From the NCBI GenBank assembly GCA_963966185.1, contig CAWZYM010000355.1, positions 380,001 to 444,000 of the forward strand: a DNA stretch of 64,000 nucleotides. The letters are read 5' to 3'. The position numbers were made by a program, and so were the translations under genes. This DNA comes from Rhabditoides inermis. Taxonomy: Eukaryota; Nematoda; Chromadorea; Rhabditida; Rhabditidae. The first letter of the stretch is position 1. Each line of letters starts with the position of its first letter. Positions 23,332 to 34,825 of the stretch are shown piece by piece. The notes under the pieces were generated by a model. It saw nothing but the letters and a program-made list of their open reading frames with translations, did not search any database and was not told the DNA's origin.

Positions 23332-23821
23332 AATCGGGAACATAGCAAACAAGCGCGAACAAACAAAACACAGCATCCTTCCTCGAAGGATTTTGTTTCG
23401 TAAACTATGAATAAACAACAACGACATAACCTTCAGGAACTCAACAAAACCGGCAGTAATAGCTAGGCAATACACTTGGATAAAGCACACGGGAGGGAAA
23501 ATGCAATGAAAGCAAGACCATATATGACATACGCGTGTGAAAACTGGGACAGTAAACTTCAAAGAAAACAAAGTATACATATATAACTCTTTGATAATGT
23601 AGATGCCACAACCCACAAAATAATATAACATGGCATGTAACAACATCGAGAACACGTGTAATACAGTAAAATATCCATTGAATTAATGGCGATGGAGAGA
23701 TCTGGATACAGCAGAGAGACTACTCCGAAAGCTGAGAGACATTACAAACACAACTCATCACTGTTTCGGAGGGGACAGGAGGTTGATGATATGTTGCAGC
23801 ATTGGCAGCGCTAGAGCGTTG

Positions 23822-24110
23822 CTAGTTGCTACGCTCTAGTTGTTCCAGCTGCTGTTGCATGCCAGCGATCTGACGTTGGAGTTGCCCCATAACGGCTGCC
23901 CGGACTGGCCTGGAGGCCAGCGGGTCCCGCCTTCTGTCAATCCTATCTCTCATTACATGTGGGCATCTAGCTAACGCGAGGCTGATGTTTTCCGTGCAAT
24001 AAAGACTTCGTACCATCCTGGTCTTCTTGTAACGTGCTAGAAGCGGCTCTAAGCACGTATATTACAGAGCAACCAAGGTTCGGCTGGGCACCAGAGTGAG
24101 CGGACGGAGT
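23822..24110 (-). pseudogene. Coiled-coil gene remnant, copy A (N-terminal exon replaced)
   Basis: The minus-strand frame ends RAAVMGQLQRQIAGMQQQLE plus QLERSN and a stop, a Gln-rich coiled coil. In copy B the same frame is preceded by about 100 codons starting MTPSAHSG. In copy A only the first 16 codons survive (about 24,062-24,110), and an unrelated ~165-bp segment containing 'gcctggaggccagcgggtcc' lies between. That segment resembles retrotransposon debris. The A copy therefore keeps the tail but has lost the body. Confidence 0.6.
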
Positions 24111-24526
24111 CATACTCGAAGATCAGTTTGAACAGAACTGATGAGAAACATAGTCCTTGTTTCTTATTGAATAGATCAATTGATTGACCAGAACTGATGA
24201 GAAATAGAGTTCTTGCTATTCATTGAATAGATCAATTGATTGACGGGAAAGGATGAGAAAAAGATGGTTTTATGTTTATGTTATTTGATTTGATTGATTA
24301 ACGGGAAAGATGACAAGCGGATTTCTGGCTATTGATTAATTTGATCGATTGATTGACGGGAAATATGACAAATCGATTGACTGTAGTCAACATTCGATGC
24401 AACATGCGATACCGTATGCAATAGCTCACTATGATATCTTTCACTGTTTCTCTCATATGTACATGGTAATAAACTTGTTATTGCTATTATTATTGATTTA
24501 TTGATTTATTGATTTATTGATTGCAG

Positions 24527-24705
24527 GAGCTGACAGCGGAGATTCTGAACAAGCCCGTCCAAGTGTGGGAGCATGACGACAGGAGGGGGGAGGAGACGGG
24601 GAGGGAGAGGCTGCTGGAAAATTGAGTGGAGAGGGGGGGGGAGGGAGGGAGGGAGAGGGGGGAGGAGAGAGAGAGAAGCTGCTGGAGAAGTGAGTGGAGA
24701 GAGAA

Positions 24706-24753
<48 letters not shown>

Positions 24754-24857
24754 AGAGAGAGGGGGAGGGGAGGAGAGAGCGAGAGAGAGAGAGAGAGGGA
24801 GGTAGGAGAGAGAGAGCGAGAGAGGGGAGAGAGAGATAGAGGGGGGAGAGAGAGGGA

Positions 24858-24903
<46 letters not shown>

Positions 24904-25009
24904 GAGGAGAGAGAGAGAGAGATCCTCCCCTCGCAGCCCGGTCCGTCTTCCCCCGGCGGCGCGCGGTCGCGGTGCCACCTCTTCGGCCGGAGTGATGCGT
25001 CTGCTGTGA
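24527..25009 (+). pseudogene. RRM-family 3' fragment (last two exons only), copy A
   Basis: Exon 24527-24621 encodes ELTAEILNKPVQVWEHDD and on to RLLE; exon 24937-25009 encodes a tail ATSSAGVMRLL before TGA. These match the last two exons of the RRM-like genes at 3-10 kb, with the same (ATTG)n intron before and GA tract between. No upstream exons are present. The donor after the first exon is TTGAGT here, versus GTGAGT in copy B, and the frame then stops at once (AAT TGA). A second 'ctgctggagaagtgagtgg' lies about 65 bases downstream, an internal duplication. Confidence 0.8.
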
Positions 25010-25599
25010 TTTGGTTACATTTAGACTCTTCTCTCTGTGATAGTGACGTCATATCGTGATATAGTTTTTAGGAATGTTATATCTAACTGAATTAACAAGG
25101 TGTTAAATCGTTTTATATATGTGTGTTTCATTTTATTCCGATTCCAACTCAGGCCTAACCGGTGTTTGACTGCCTTTTGAGGCTAGCGATGTTACGTGTT
25201 TGTTTTGGTTTCTTTCTCCGAATTAATAATGTCTTGTTTCTTTCTTGTTTCATGTTATTGTTCGATAAATATAGATTTTTTAAAGTTTTTTCGTGTTGAA
25301 ATGGAATTTGAACATCTGTTCACTCGAACTCTCTTCGTTTTACCATAAGCTGGTTTTATCGTACCATACTTGGTGTCGTTTGCCAGGATTCGCATTTTTT
25401 TTTCATTTTCATTGTATTATCTTTGGAAAGTTGTTGTGACCGCAGCAGAGAGAGACGAGTGAGAAAGTTCTCTCAATTTTTGAATAGGGGGGTTTGAGGG
25501 AAAAACGTGATTTTCGGCGTCCGGAAGGTAGTCCTGGAAGTTTGGTCGGCGTCGGGATATCTTTCTATCAGTCTTACCAGCGACGATAGACACTGGTAA

Positions 25600-25621
25600 T
25601 ATTGATAGAGAGAGAGAGGAG

Positions 25622-25669
<48 letters not shown>

Positions 25670-25741
25670 CGAGAGAGAGAGAGAGAAAGAGTTTCGAAAA
25701 GAAAGAGTATTCTCTCACTCTCTTTCTCTCTCTCTCTCTCG

Positions 25742-25803
<62 letters not shown>
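25600..25803. repeat. GA/CT near-perfect inverted repeat
   Basis: A GA-rich left arm with interruptions 'aaagacagagagcgagag' is mirrored by 'ctctcgctctctgtcttt' on the right; the centre is at about 25,704. The mirrored interruptions show a true palindrome rather than two independent microsatellites. Also at 58,528-58,706. Confidence 0.9.
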
Positions 25804-26097
25804 CTGTGATATAATAAGAGAGTGAGAGAGGTTTAATTACCCAAGTTTGAGGTGTGTTCTGTCCATCCCTGATGAAGGCTTAGTGCCGAAACGTTGGATA
25901 AAAAGGTGATACTTTTTCGTGGTTTCCGGCTGTGATATCAAATCTCATTTGAGTGAGAGAATAGAGTGTCGGTGCTGACAGAGTGGGGCATAGTGACCGC
26001 GCGCATACACGACTTCCCATGTTCATGAGTACACTTTACAGTATTATATCACATCGAACTTTGACACTACGCCAGTCTGAGCTCACCGCTTACTGAA

Positions 26098-26137
26098 TGT
26101 TATCAGTTATCAGTTATCAGTTATCAGCAGTTATCAG
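26098..26137. repeat. GTTATCA tandem repeat
   Basis: About five units of 'gttatca', one followed by an extra 'gca'. Identical in copy B. Confidence 0.9.
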
Positions 26138-26559
26138 CACAGATATCAACATGAGTAAACCCGCATAGATTAATTCTTCGGCATTGCTAGCCAATCAATC
26201 TGTGAGAGTGAACACTCCGTGCACAGTGTGGCATCTCGTATTTTGTGACGTATGATTGGTAAGATCACAACTCCCGGATTCACCGAAAGAGAATGCGTGA
26301 AAGACAGTCCCCTGGTAGAAATATCGATGATATTAGAGAGGGCGCGCAGCGTCCTCTCTTTTGGGTTAAAATAATCGCGCTAGAATTTTCAAGCAGCAAT
26401 ATCTAAAGGTCCCTTCAGCAACAACGTGAACTCATTCAAATAAAGGCTGAACAAAATGACGAAATTCATTATGAAAACAGTTATAAATTTTAAAAATGAC
26501 GACATTCTTTGAGCAGTATTTTGCATTGGAGACGCATTTTATGAGAATTTGCCATAGAC

Positions 26560-26598
<39 letters not shown>

Positions 26599-26802
26599 TA
26601 AGGTAATCAAAGACGCGAACCAACGATAGCGTGTGCGGTGTGCGGCAGCCAACTCTCTCCTCTCGCCCCTGCTCCCCTCAGAGATCACGACAATTTGGGG
26701 TGGGCGGGAGAAAAAAAAACGGCGGAGGGTGGGTGGGAGCACAAAGGCTGTAGAATGGAGAGCCTTCCGCCTACGAAATTCGACCGCGCGAAGTGGTTCG
26801 TG

Positions 26803-27309
26803 TAGTGTTTGGACCAAATTACCGGTTTATTTCTGGTTAACCAGAAATTTGGCGCCCTTTTCAAAACCAGCGTCATTTAAAACCAGAAAAAATTGGCCAG
26901 GTCATTGGCCGGACCAGATATTTCTGGTTTTCGGTCGAAAAAAACCAGAAATTTCTGGTTCTGGTTTTCATTTGGCCAGTACTGGTTTTAGTTTGGCGGT
27001 CGTTCGAGAAATGTGACGTCTCATTGTCATTTAGCCATGAAATGTCCTCATCATACCTCATCTCATTCGAGAATCGAGAAATGATATTGACCGGTCCAAA
27101 AAACCAGAGGTACAAACTACAAAACCAGAAATTTCTGGTTTTTTGAAAACCAGAAATTTCTGGTTCTGGTTCTGGTTTGGCCAGATTTCTCAAAACCGGT
27201 TTATTTTGGCCGGTCATTTCTCTGGCCAACCAGAAAATAACCGGTCATTGGTTTTATTTTGGCCGGTCATTCGACCAGAAATCTGGTCGATAAATTGGTC
27301 CAAACACTA
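26803..27309. mobile_element. hAT-like MITE (507 bp), copy A only
   Basis: Terminal inverted repeats TAGTGTTTGGACCAA / reverse, flanked by an 8-base duplication GGTTCGTG (26795-26802 and 27310-27317). Copy B has the single empty site at 59,692-59,699. An 8-bp duplication plus TA(G)NG ends fits the hAT superfamily. The interior has no ORF but is packed with 'accagaaatttctggtt' palindromes and 'ggccggtcat' motifs. Confidence 0.9.
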
Positions 27310-27421
27310 GGTTCGTGGCGCTGGAGCGCGTAAACGGAACATTTTAACGCATTCGTCGTCATCATTTTTATGATGCGCTGTGAAGTGATTCTTCTCCGTT
27401 GCCCCTCGTCATTTCTTCGCG

Positions 27422-30400
27422 ATGGCGCATCTGGTGTGGCGGTGAGTGTCCAATCTTTTCACTCTCATGTCCTCTCATTTCCCCGTCATGTCTCGCTTCG
27501 CGCGGTCGGTTGCCCTGTGTCTCTCACCTATTTGTTTACCATAACCTTGTATTGTTCCGTTCAAGGCTGTTGCTGCTGTTGCTGATGCTGGCTCACTGGG
27601 CAATCTCGGATCGACCAGGTACGAAATCGAGTTTGATTAAAAAAAAACCACGGAAATCAAAGTGGCAAATTGAAAGCGCGGCGCGTTTTTGCCGTTTTCG
27701 CGAGCGATCGCTATCAATTGATATCACCCATTCCTTCGAATCTGTATTTTTTTGTTGCTTGAACACTAATACAAAATTCAGTCCCACAGAATCGTCAAAA
27801 GTAGAGGCGTGTTCAAATAAAAAGGCATATTGAATTGAACCATTTTAAACTGTAGCCAACTAGGCAGATTGATAGATCACTCGTACAGCGATTCCGTTCA
27901 ACTAGAGGTTATCAGTAGTTTAACGGAAACACGAATAGGGTTTTTTGTCCATTGTATACTAACTGACTTATATACTTGCCTGCTCCTTCAGCCTCTAATT
28001 GAAACAATCGTACAGCAACTAGTTTTTGTTGTTGTTGGAGAACACGTCTCAAGAGAAACCCAAAAGGAGTCCAAACTTGTGTTAAATATGCCAAAAAAGG
28101 AGTTTAGGTAATGCTGTTAGGAAAATCTACAATCCTGTTGTCATTTCCATGTAAAATCATATAGTACAAAAACTTGGCCACCACCCGGAACTGGCATTTC
28201 AAGTTTCAAGGGGCGCAATCACTATCCACAACATTACTGTGTGCACCGGCCGAGAGGCAAACTCATTATATCAGTGCGATCCACTGGCAGTGCGGATAGT
28301 GCACTCCCAGTCTGCTGCGGGCAGCCGGTGCGCGTCACCGCTACTCCCCTCGAAAACGATTCGTACACGGGGGCTTGCCTGCGCCTCAGGGGGCGCGCGC
28401 GCGCGTATCTCGCTTCCGAGATCAGCTAGCGTTACCAAAATCGAAACCTAACCATTTTCTAACATCCTGATAACATATCATCGTCACATTGTTCTCGCAC
28501 AGATTCTAAGGGACCTTTCTTTCAGTCGCCTTTTGCCGACTCTAGCGCGCGGGTGTTCGTAAAACAAACCAACCAGCGCGGCAGCGCTTCTTATAACGCA
28601 TGCATGATATCAGAGGGACATATCGGTGCTAGGGGCTCCAAGAATCAGTTCATGGAGGATCGCATACACAGTGGGCAGATCTGTGATGGTTCGTGATGTT
28701 GACTGAATTTATTGTAGAATGCCAGAACGATGCAGTGTCTGTGAGAGACAGATTGGACAGGAATGGATGGGGCACACATCTGCTCGATGCGACGACTTCG
28801 ATCTGGGCACCCAAGGATCGCGCAAGAATCAGCAATGCCAGACTGCGGGGAGCGCTACAGGTGTGGTGTACGATCGGACAATAAGGAAATGCATACACTT
28901 TTAGTATATGTTTTGACAGAACCGCACTGAATCACACTCAGTTCGAAGGCTCGTGGAAGATCTAGAAAAGCAAACATCGGTATCAATATGAATCTACTAG
29001 TTCATGATTTATCTCGATCATTCAGCACTCGTCTCTCGTTTCTCCGATATTGATTGGTTTGTTTGCTGGTGGCAGTGTGATTGCAATTGTAGTAGCTATT
29101 ATCTGCCTTCGAAAACGAAAGCCGCAAACACAGGTATGTGTTCTTGTTTTGGAATTCATATGTTTTTTTTTACGTCCTACATTGTTTGTAGGTTCCGAAA
29201 ACGTTCACACTTTCTACTAACGGACAAGAATATACAGTGGAGATACCCAATATGATTAACGACTTGTTTATACAGATCAAATATGCCAAGGTTTTTTGTG
29301 TGTAGAGCACGAATGTTTTAATTAGTGTTTTTCAGATTGGCCTTTTCGTGATGTATGGCATTCTCGCATTCGGAATGTTCGTAAACATTATTCTGTTTGC
29401 TGCTTTTCTCAGTTCGAGCAGAACAATCCATGACAAGTTCGAGAGCAATATGAACACGGAGCTGGACAGTATGCCAGTTTATTTTACGTCTGCTAACCCT
29501 GCTTCAGATGCATACAATGAACTGAAGACACTCGAGTGTGCAATGAACAATTCCATAGAGAATCCGAGAAATAACACATTTAAATTCACGAAGATGCTAT
29601 TCAACCAACAGGTAACATGTCACGTGTTTGAAGCTTTCCGTGCTACCTACATTTTGTTGTAGAAAAATATGATATCAATGAAACTACTCAATGATACATA
29701 TCCGAAGGCGGTATTAAACTTTTTTCACCGATGCAGTTTGTATTTTCCCATTCAGAATCATTTATCGACACACTTGAAATCGCTACCAGATGCAGACCAA
29801 GTTATAACTTCATCCGAAATCTCAAGAGTGAATAGATCTGTATGAGTTTTTTTTTATATATTTTGTTTTGCAGGACAGTATTGGAAACAGATATCCTACC
29901 TTGAATGCAACGTATCATATCTTTGTCAATTTCAATGCTGTTAAAACTGGACAATATAATGCGGTAAAAAAGCTTATTAGTACATTATAGACTTTTCTTT
30001 TCAGACTAAAAACTCAAACAACATTCATTGGATACTAAGTTCGATGGCAACTGCGCTTCAAAGAAGTCTTTCACAAAAAGAGTTTCCTTTGAAAACCAAT
30101 CTATTCACGAGACAGGTAGATCATAGATATGCAACAGTTCAAAAACACTGGTGTCATAATTTAGATACGTTACGAACTCAACTCTTTTCGGTCTGAGATC
30201 AAGAAAATGAAATCTTTTTCGTTCTATGTACGTTTGTATTATAAAATAGTATAATATAGATAAAACTTCATGAGTTTCAGTACCAAATTAATAACTATAC
30301 GGCGAACGCTTTGGCAATATTTTATTTTGTGTTTATTCTACTAGCAGCTGGGTCAAGCTGTGTGTTCTACTTTGTTCCAGGTTACAGTGTTCATACTCTT

Positions 30401-33400
30401 GAATAATGTCATCCTTTTAGCAAAGTATGACACCTTTTTGAAAATATCAGTGGTCTTTTTCATACTCATGATCATAACCTGCGCACCTATACCGTGAGAA
30501 TCAATTTTTATTTTTTTTACATTAATATGTATAAGAAAAACGTCATTTAATAAACACAATAATATTCCTTTTCAGAGTTTTGCTAAATTTAGCGAATCCT
30601 CGTCAGCTCGGTTGTATGTACTTTGAACAAAAGATGGATCTGGTATCAAACACTTCCTTCAAATTCAACAACGTCCTTCAACGAAACTTTTTGTACGTGC
30701 TAATCAAGTCAAAAACGTTAGTCTCGTCAAAAACCATGTTTTTAGGGACATGAAGTTGTGTGATGGGAAACAACTACTGTTTGACAAATACATTGATCGC
30801 ATCATAGCTAAAAGTGTGTTTATGAGTTCTGCACAACCTGAAAAACTATGTCAGATGTTACAAGTGAAATTCGCAAAACGAATGTCTTCATACAAAATAT
30901 GATAGTGGATTACGCTGTAAACATCAGGAAACAGGTGCAGGTGAGGAAAAAAAACTTAAAAGCAACAAGACTTATATTATTTCAAGCAACTTGAGAGGCA
31001 GTACAAGTTCTTCGACACAACACTGAAAACTATACTAAAAGTTTGTGCGGCGATTCCTGGAGCGTTAGATACATTGCCTGGACATATGGTTGTTAATGAA
31101 TGTCCTACAACTATTAACGATTTTAACATATTGAAATATCAAGGAACAGCTATAATCACATACAAGGTGAGAAAACTGTTTATGTGTATATTACAGTATT
31201 TTTCATACTCATACGTACTATTACATAACGAAACTATTCCATTTTCAGAGCCGTTGGCTAGGAGAAAACCTAGAAATGGGAAAGGGAAATGTTACTGCTT
31301 TTGTTGGTCTTTTAAATGCATTAAATGAAACTGTTCAAAACACAGGAACAAATAATCTTTTGAAACCAGTCAACGACTCGTTGAATCGTACAACCCTCAT
31401 GGTAAAACTAATAATATGGTCAACATAAATGATTGCTTTTTCAGAAAGCACTTAAAGACAAGCTTCCGAAACGTTGCAAACTGTCAACTGTGTATAGAAA
31501 CATTGTGACAAGAGCGTGTGATCAAATCAAGCCATACTATCTGCTTGTAAATAATCTTTGTGAGTTACATTCTATTTAAAGTCACCACTCTATGTTTTAG
31601 GTGTGTTAGCGTTCTCGTTTTGGTTGATCGGAATTGTCTTTGTTCTTCTAGCGTATTATCGACACCTAAACCCAATAAGAAACAAGAAACACAATAAGAA
31701 CTGGGTAGATATTTGTATAATAATCTAAGGTAACCGTGTTGTTTAGATCGATTTTAACACCGATAACCACATGAAGTTTGTTAACAGTGTTGGAATATAT
31801 CTCGTAAGACAAAATTTACATACATACCTGATTTGTCATTGGGTGCCTAGGATTGCTTAGCCGTTGATCCGAGAGCTGTTTATGAATTATTTGTGAATGG
31901 CAAAACAGAATTGGAAAGATCGGTGCATCCAACATACGAATCTAAAATGAGTGATGTGAAGTCGGATAAGTCAAAACTATCAAAGATGAGCGAAGTGAAC
32001 TCGAAGGAATCAAAAATATCCGAGTCGAAAACAAGCGATGTAAAATCGAAGGAGTCGAAGCAGTCCAAATTGGATGAAGTGAAGACGAAATCACAAATAA
32101 GGTTTTATTGTTACATAATGAAATCTTATCGACTACACATTTTCAGCGATGTTGGTGTTGATTTTGTAAACGAAACAATGGTTGATTTGGGATGGAACAA
32201 TAACAAAAAGTTTAATGGAAATTGGGTGATTCCGACCGGAAACGCTCAAAAGTGAGTGTTGTCCGGACTCTGATTGTTAAGTTTCTCAGGTACATCTTGA
32301 CCGAATCTCCGTCTGCTGACACTGCAGTTGATTTCTGGCATGTTGTCTTCCGATACAAATGCAAAGCAATCGTCATGCTGAATGAACTCATGCAAAAGGA
32401 TAAGACAACTACCATGTTTTTCGAATACTGCAACAGTAAAACGATGCTGACGTTCAAGAACGACTACGTTACATACACGGTTCGATATAAATGTTTTCGT
32501 TGTATAACTTTGATGTTCTAGGTGAAATGTATCGCTGTTTCCCCACCGATCATTGGAAACGTGAAACGCTACACTTTTTCAATCTTCAAGTAAAATGCTA
32601 GCAAATATGTTACACAAATCAGATTGCATTTCAGTGGGTTGGGATATCATGAGGTTGAGTTGCTTCACTATACTGGCTGGGAAGATTGTCTCGCCCCGAT
32701 GGACCCGAAAGAGCTCGCGAAACTGATGTTGTTTCTATATGAAGACATTGGAACGCCGCAGCAACCTGTGATTGTCCACTGCGCTGACGGAATCAGCAAG
32801 AGCGCCGCTTTTGTCGGTAGGATCGGACTCGTTTCTTCTTAATAAACTATTCAGGCGTTGATGTTCTGACCTCAATTGTGGAGACCGATCCTGATCCCGA
32901 CCCATTGGAGCTACTTCACGTGCGTTGCTAGTTGTTAGTCAATCATTTGTGTTTCAGACAATGCGTCGTTATCGAGCGAAGAGCTTCACGCATAAGTGGC
33001 AGTACTACTTTACCTACATGTGCTTCTTCCAGTTTCATTTCCAGGTAGAAACAACTCACCGTAATGACAAACATTTTCATAATCGAGAACGCGACGTATG
33101 GCCGATACTCGAAGGTGTATCACTATCTCATGGAAAGGACTGATTCATATGTGATCAAACTGAAGGCAGCGACGACCGCCGAAGACCCTTCTGCAATTGA
33201 AGAGCGAGTGAAGAAAGTACAGGCTAGTTTCAAGAAATTCTCCCGAGACAAGAAAGAAAAGAAGGCCGAAATTTCATCGAAGAAAGATCGGGTAAGAATC
33301 ATTGCCAAATAATGTTCCTCTTTTTTTGCGCGTTGTTTTCAGAAATTGACTGGCACGCGTCTCAGAGGCTGCAATAACTCGTATTTGTTGGGAGAATTGC

Positions 33401-34825
33401 TTGGCTCGGGTACCTATGGACACGTCTACGAAGCGAAGTGCACTGAAAATGGAAAGGACAAACACTACGCTATGAAAACCGAGAAGCGTGGTATTCCATC
33501 CGCTTCCATCAACGTATGGTTCTGTAATATATATCATATACATATTGTGACTGTTTAGAATGAGATACTAATTCTGAGCACTATCACTGCTAACCCTCTT
33601 GAAAAGAGAAACCAGATCATCGAATTCATTGACAAAGGTGTTGTTTCCAACTAAGATAAATGAACATAAACAATTAGGTCACGCTCCCAGTTTCACTTTT
33701 ATGGTCATAAATCTTGTCGGATGCTCGCTCACTACGGTTCAGAAATACGCTGTCAAACTCAAGTATATTCATCATTTTCGTACATCTCAAAAATGGTTCA
33801 AATTTACAGCAATTTCTCCGCAATGTACTTGTCTATCCAATCGTTCAATGCTATTCATCAGTTGCATACCTGCGGATTCATTCATCGGTGGGTTTTAAAA
33901 GACACATAATACAGTTCAATTATTACTTTATAAAACATTTGCATTTCTGACGTTCACATTGTTTTAGAGACCTCAAGCCTGGAAATTTCGCTATGGGAGG
34001 GGATAAAGAAACGGTGGTGTACGTGCTCGACTTTGGAATGGCCTGCCGATGCGTGAACGAAAAAGGAAAGTACATGACAAGGAAGGGAAAGGTTGATGGA
34101 TTCATCGGAACCTTGCGGTATGTTGCTGATTGATGATTGCACATTTTAGGCAGCCTTCCAGTTGTATAGCTTGTATGGTTTTTGATGGTTATCAGGCATT
34201 ACTTTTCCTTCAGATATGCGTCGCGCGTTGCGCACGAAAGGAAAGAGCAAAACGCCTGCGACGACCTCGAATCCTGGCTCTACATGAGCATTGAGGTCTA
34301 TATTTGAGCTGTTTATTGTAATCTACGTTTTGTTTGAGATGTTCCGTCCGCTTGATTGGAAGGGTGTCCTCGACAAGGACTTTGTTTACAGCGCGAAGGC
34401 GGATCTGGTAGAAGGAAGAAGTTAGTATAGGAACACTATTGTTTTCATTTGTCATTGATTCTTTCAAGATTGGAGCGCTATGGAAAGGGATGGCCTTCCA
34501 ACGGCTTTCAAAACACTCATCAACATGATTGCCGATATGAAGCCAGATCGCACGCCGGACTACGCGAAGATGATGCGAGCGATGCTGGGAGTAGAGATAA
34601 AACATTATGTCAGTCTTTTACCGATTAAACCAAGCTCAATCAGATCCATTCAGCTTGATCTCGAATGGATGATGTTTGAAGAATCTCACGACAGGAAGCA
34701 GTACGAGGTAAGCTTTGAGATATTACACGACACTTCTGAAATGTATTATTCAGGCAGAGACGACTCGAGCGACATCCAGGGACAACAAGGCTATGCTCCG
34801 CAGTTTCGACAATAGGAAACAGTGA
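27422..34825 (+). CDS. Five-span membrane protein fused to PTP-like domain and CK1/TTBK kinase (44 exons, ~1,607 aa)
   Basis: 44 exons (first 27422-27441, last 34754-34825) join with every phase matching, 4,824 coding bases. In order: signal peptide (MAHLVWR, Leu run); Cys-containing ectodomain (to about residue 255); TM1 about 262-286; TM2 about 325-349; glycosylatable loop of about 205 residues; TM3 about 556-580; TM4 about 588-606; loop of about 240 residues with NVT, NET and NRT sites; TM5 about 846-868; Lys/Ser linker; PTP-like domain about 985-1215 (DFWHVVF, VHCADGISKSAAF); kinase about 1290-1560 (LGSGTYGHV, YAMK, HRDLKPGN, DFG). The TM layout resembles prominin. Most introns are 37-60 bases. 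Weak points: exons 3, 5-7 (splice choice ambiguous) and the intron at 33,045-33,087, which ends in GAG and joins PTP to kinase; if it is not used, the PTP frame stops at 33,143 and the kinase would start at 33,064. Confidence 0.72.
32147..33044 (+). other. PTP-like domain within the fusion gene
   Basis: Exons 28-33. Recognisable PTP order: FVNETMVDLGW, then YILTESP where active enzymes have a TQGP-type motif, DFWHVVFRYKCKAIVMLNE, the WPD-loop equivalent GWEDCLAP (Asp kept, Pro lost), the signature VHCADGISKSAAF, and KWQYYFTYMCFFQFHF. Cys (codon 32,780) is kept, but the phosphate-binding Arg of C-x5-R is Lys (codon 32,798-32,800). It is likely catalytically weak or dead. Confidence 0.85.
33343..34825 (+). 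other. CK1/TTBK-type kinase domain within the fusion gene
   Basis: Exons 35-44. Gly-rich loop LGSGTYGHVYEAK, Lys in YAMKTEK, catalytic HRDLKPGNFAMG, metal-binding LDFGMACR, and the family signature YASRVAHERKEQNACDDLES followed by WLYMSIEMF, typical of CK1/TTBK kinases. All catalytic residues are present, so it is predicted active. The last exon is short and polar, ending FDNRKQ before TGA. Confidence 0.9.

Larger units (their letters stand above)
25010..27421. other. Spacer upstream of the receptor-like gene
   Basis: Holds the RRM-family 3' UTR-like stretch (25.1-25.25 kb), a GA/CT palindrome (25.6-25.8 kb), a GTTATCA tandem repeat (26,098-26,135), a CT run (26,562-26,595) and the hAT-like element. 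No coding exons were recognised. 'gatgaaggcttagtgccgaa' near 25,870 and its surroundings show no gene. Confidence 0.5.
10040..30660. repeat. Segmental duplication, copy A
   Basis: Sequence from the last exon of RRM-like gene 2 to at least 30.66 kb recurs in the same order and orientation at 41.74-64.0 kb. By eye there are a few mismatches per hundred bases, plus indels and whole mobile-element differences. The right edge of copy A is unknown because copy B runs off the window. See the copy B entry for the junction. Confidence 0.95.

Noticed and set aside
28718..28860. Alternative reading of receptor exon 7 (ECQNDAVSVRDRLDRNGWG...).
   Set aside because: It needs a 29-base intron; the overlapping choice (ERCSVCERQIGQEW...) gives a 37-base intron and a Cys-rich extracellular sequence and also keeps phase. 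Not excluded.
33064..33291. Kinase as a separate gene starting at ATG 33,064.
   Set aside because: This would overlap the PTP reading frame with no room for a poly-A signal or promoter; fusion by a 43-base intron is simpler, but transcripts are needed.
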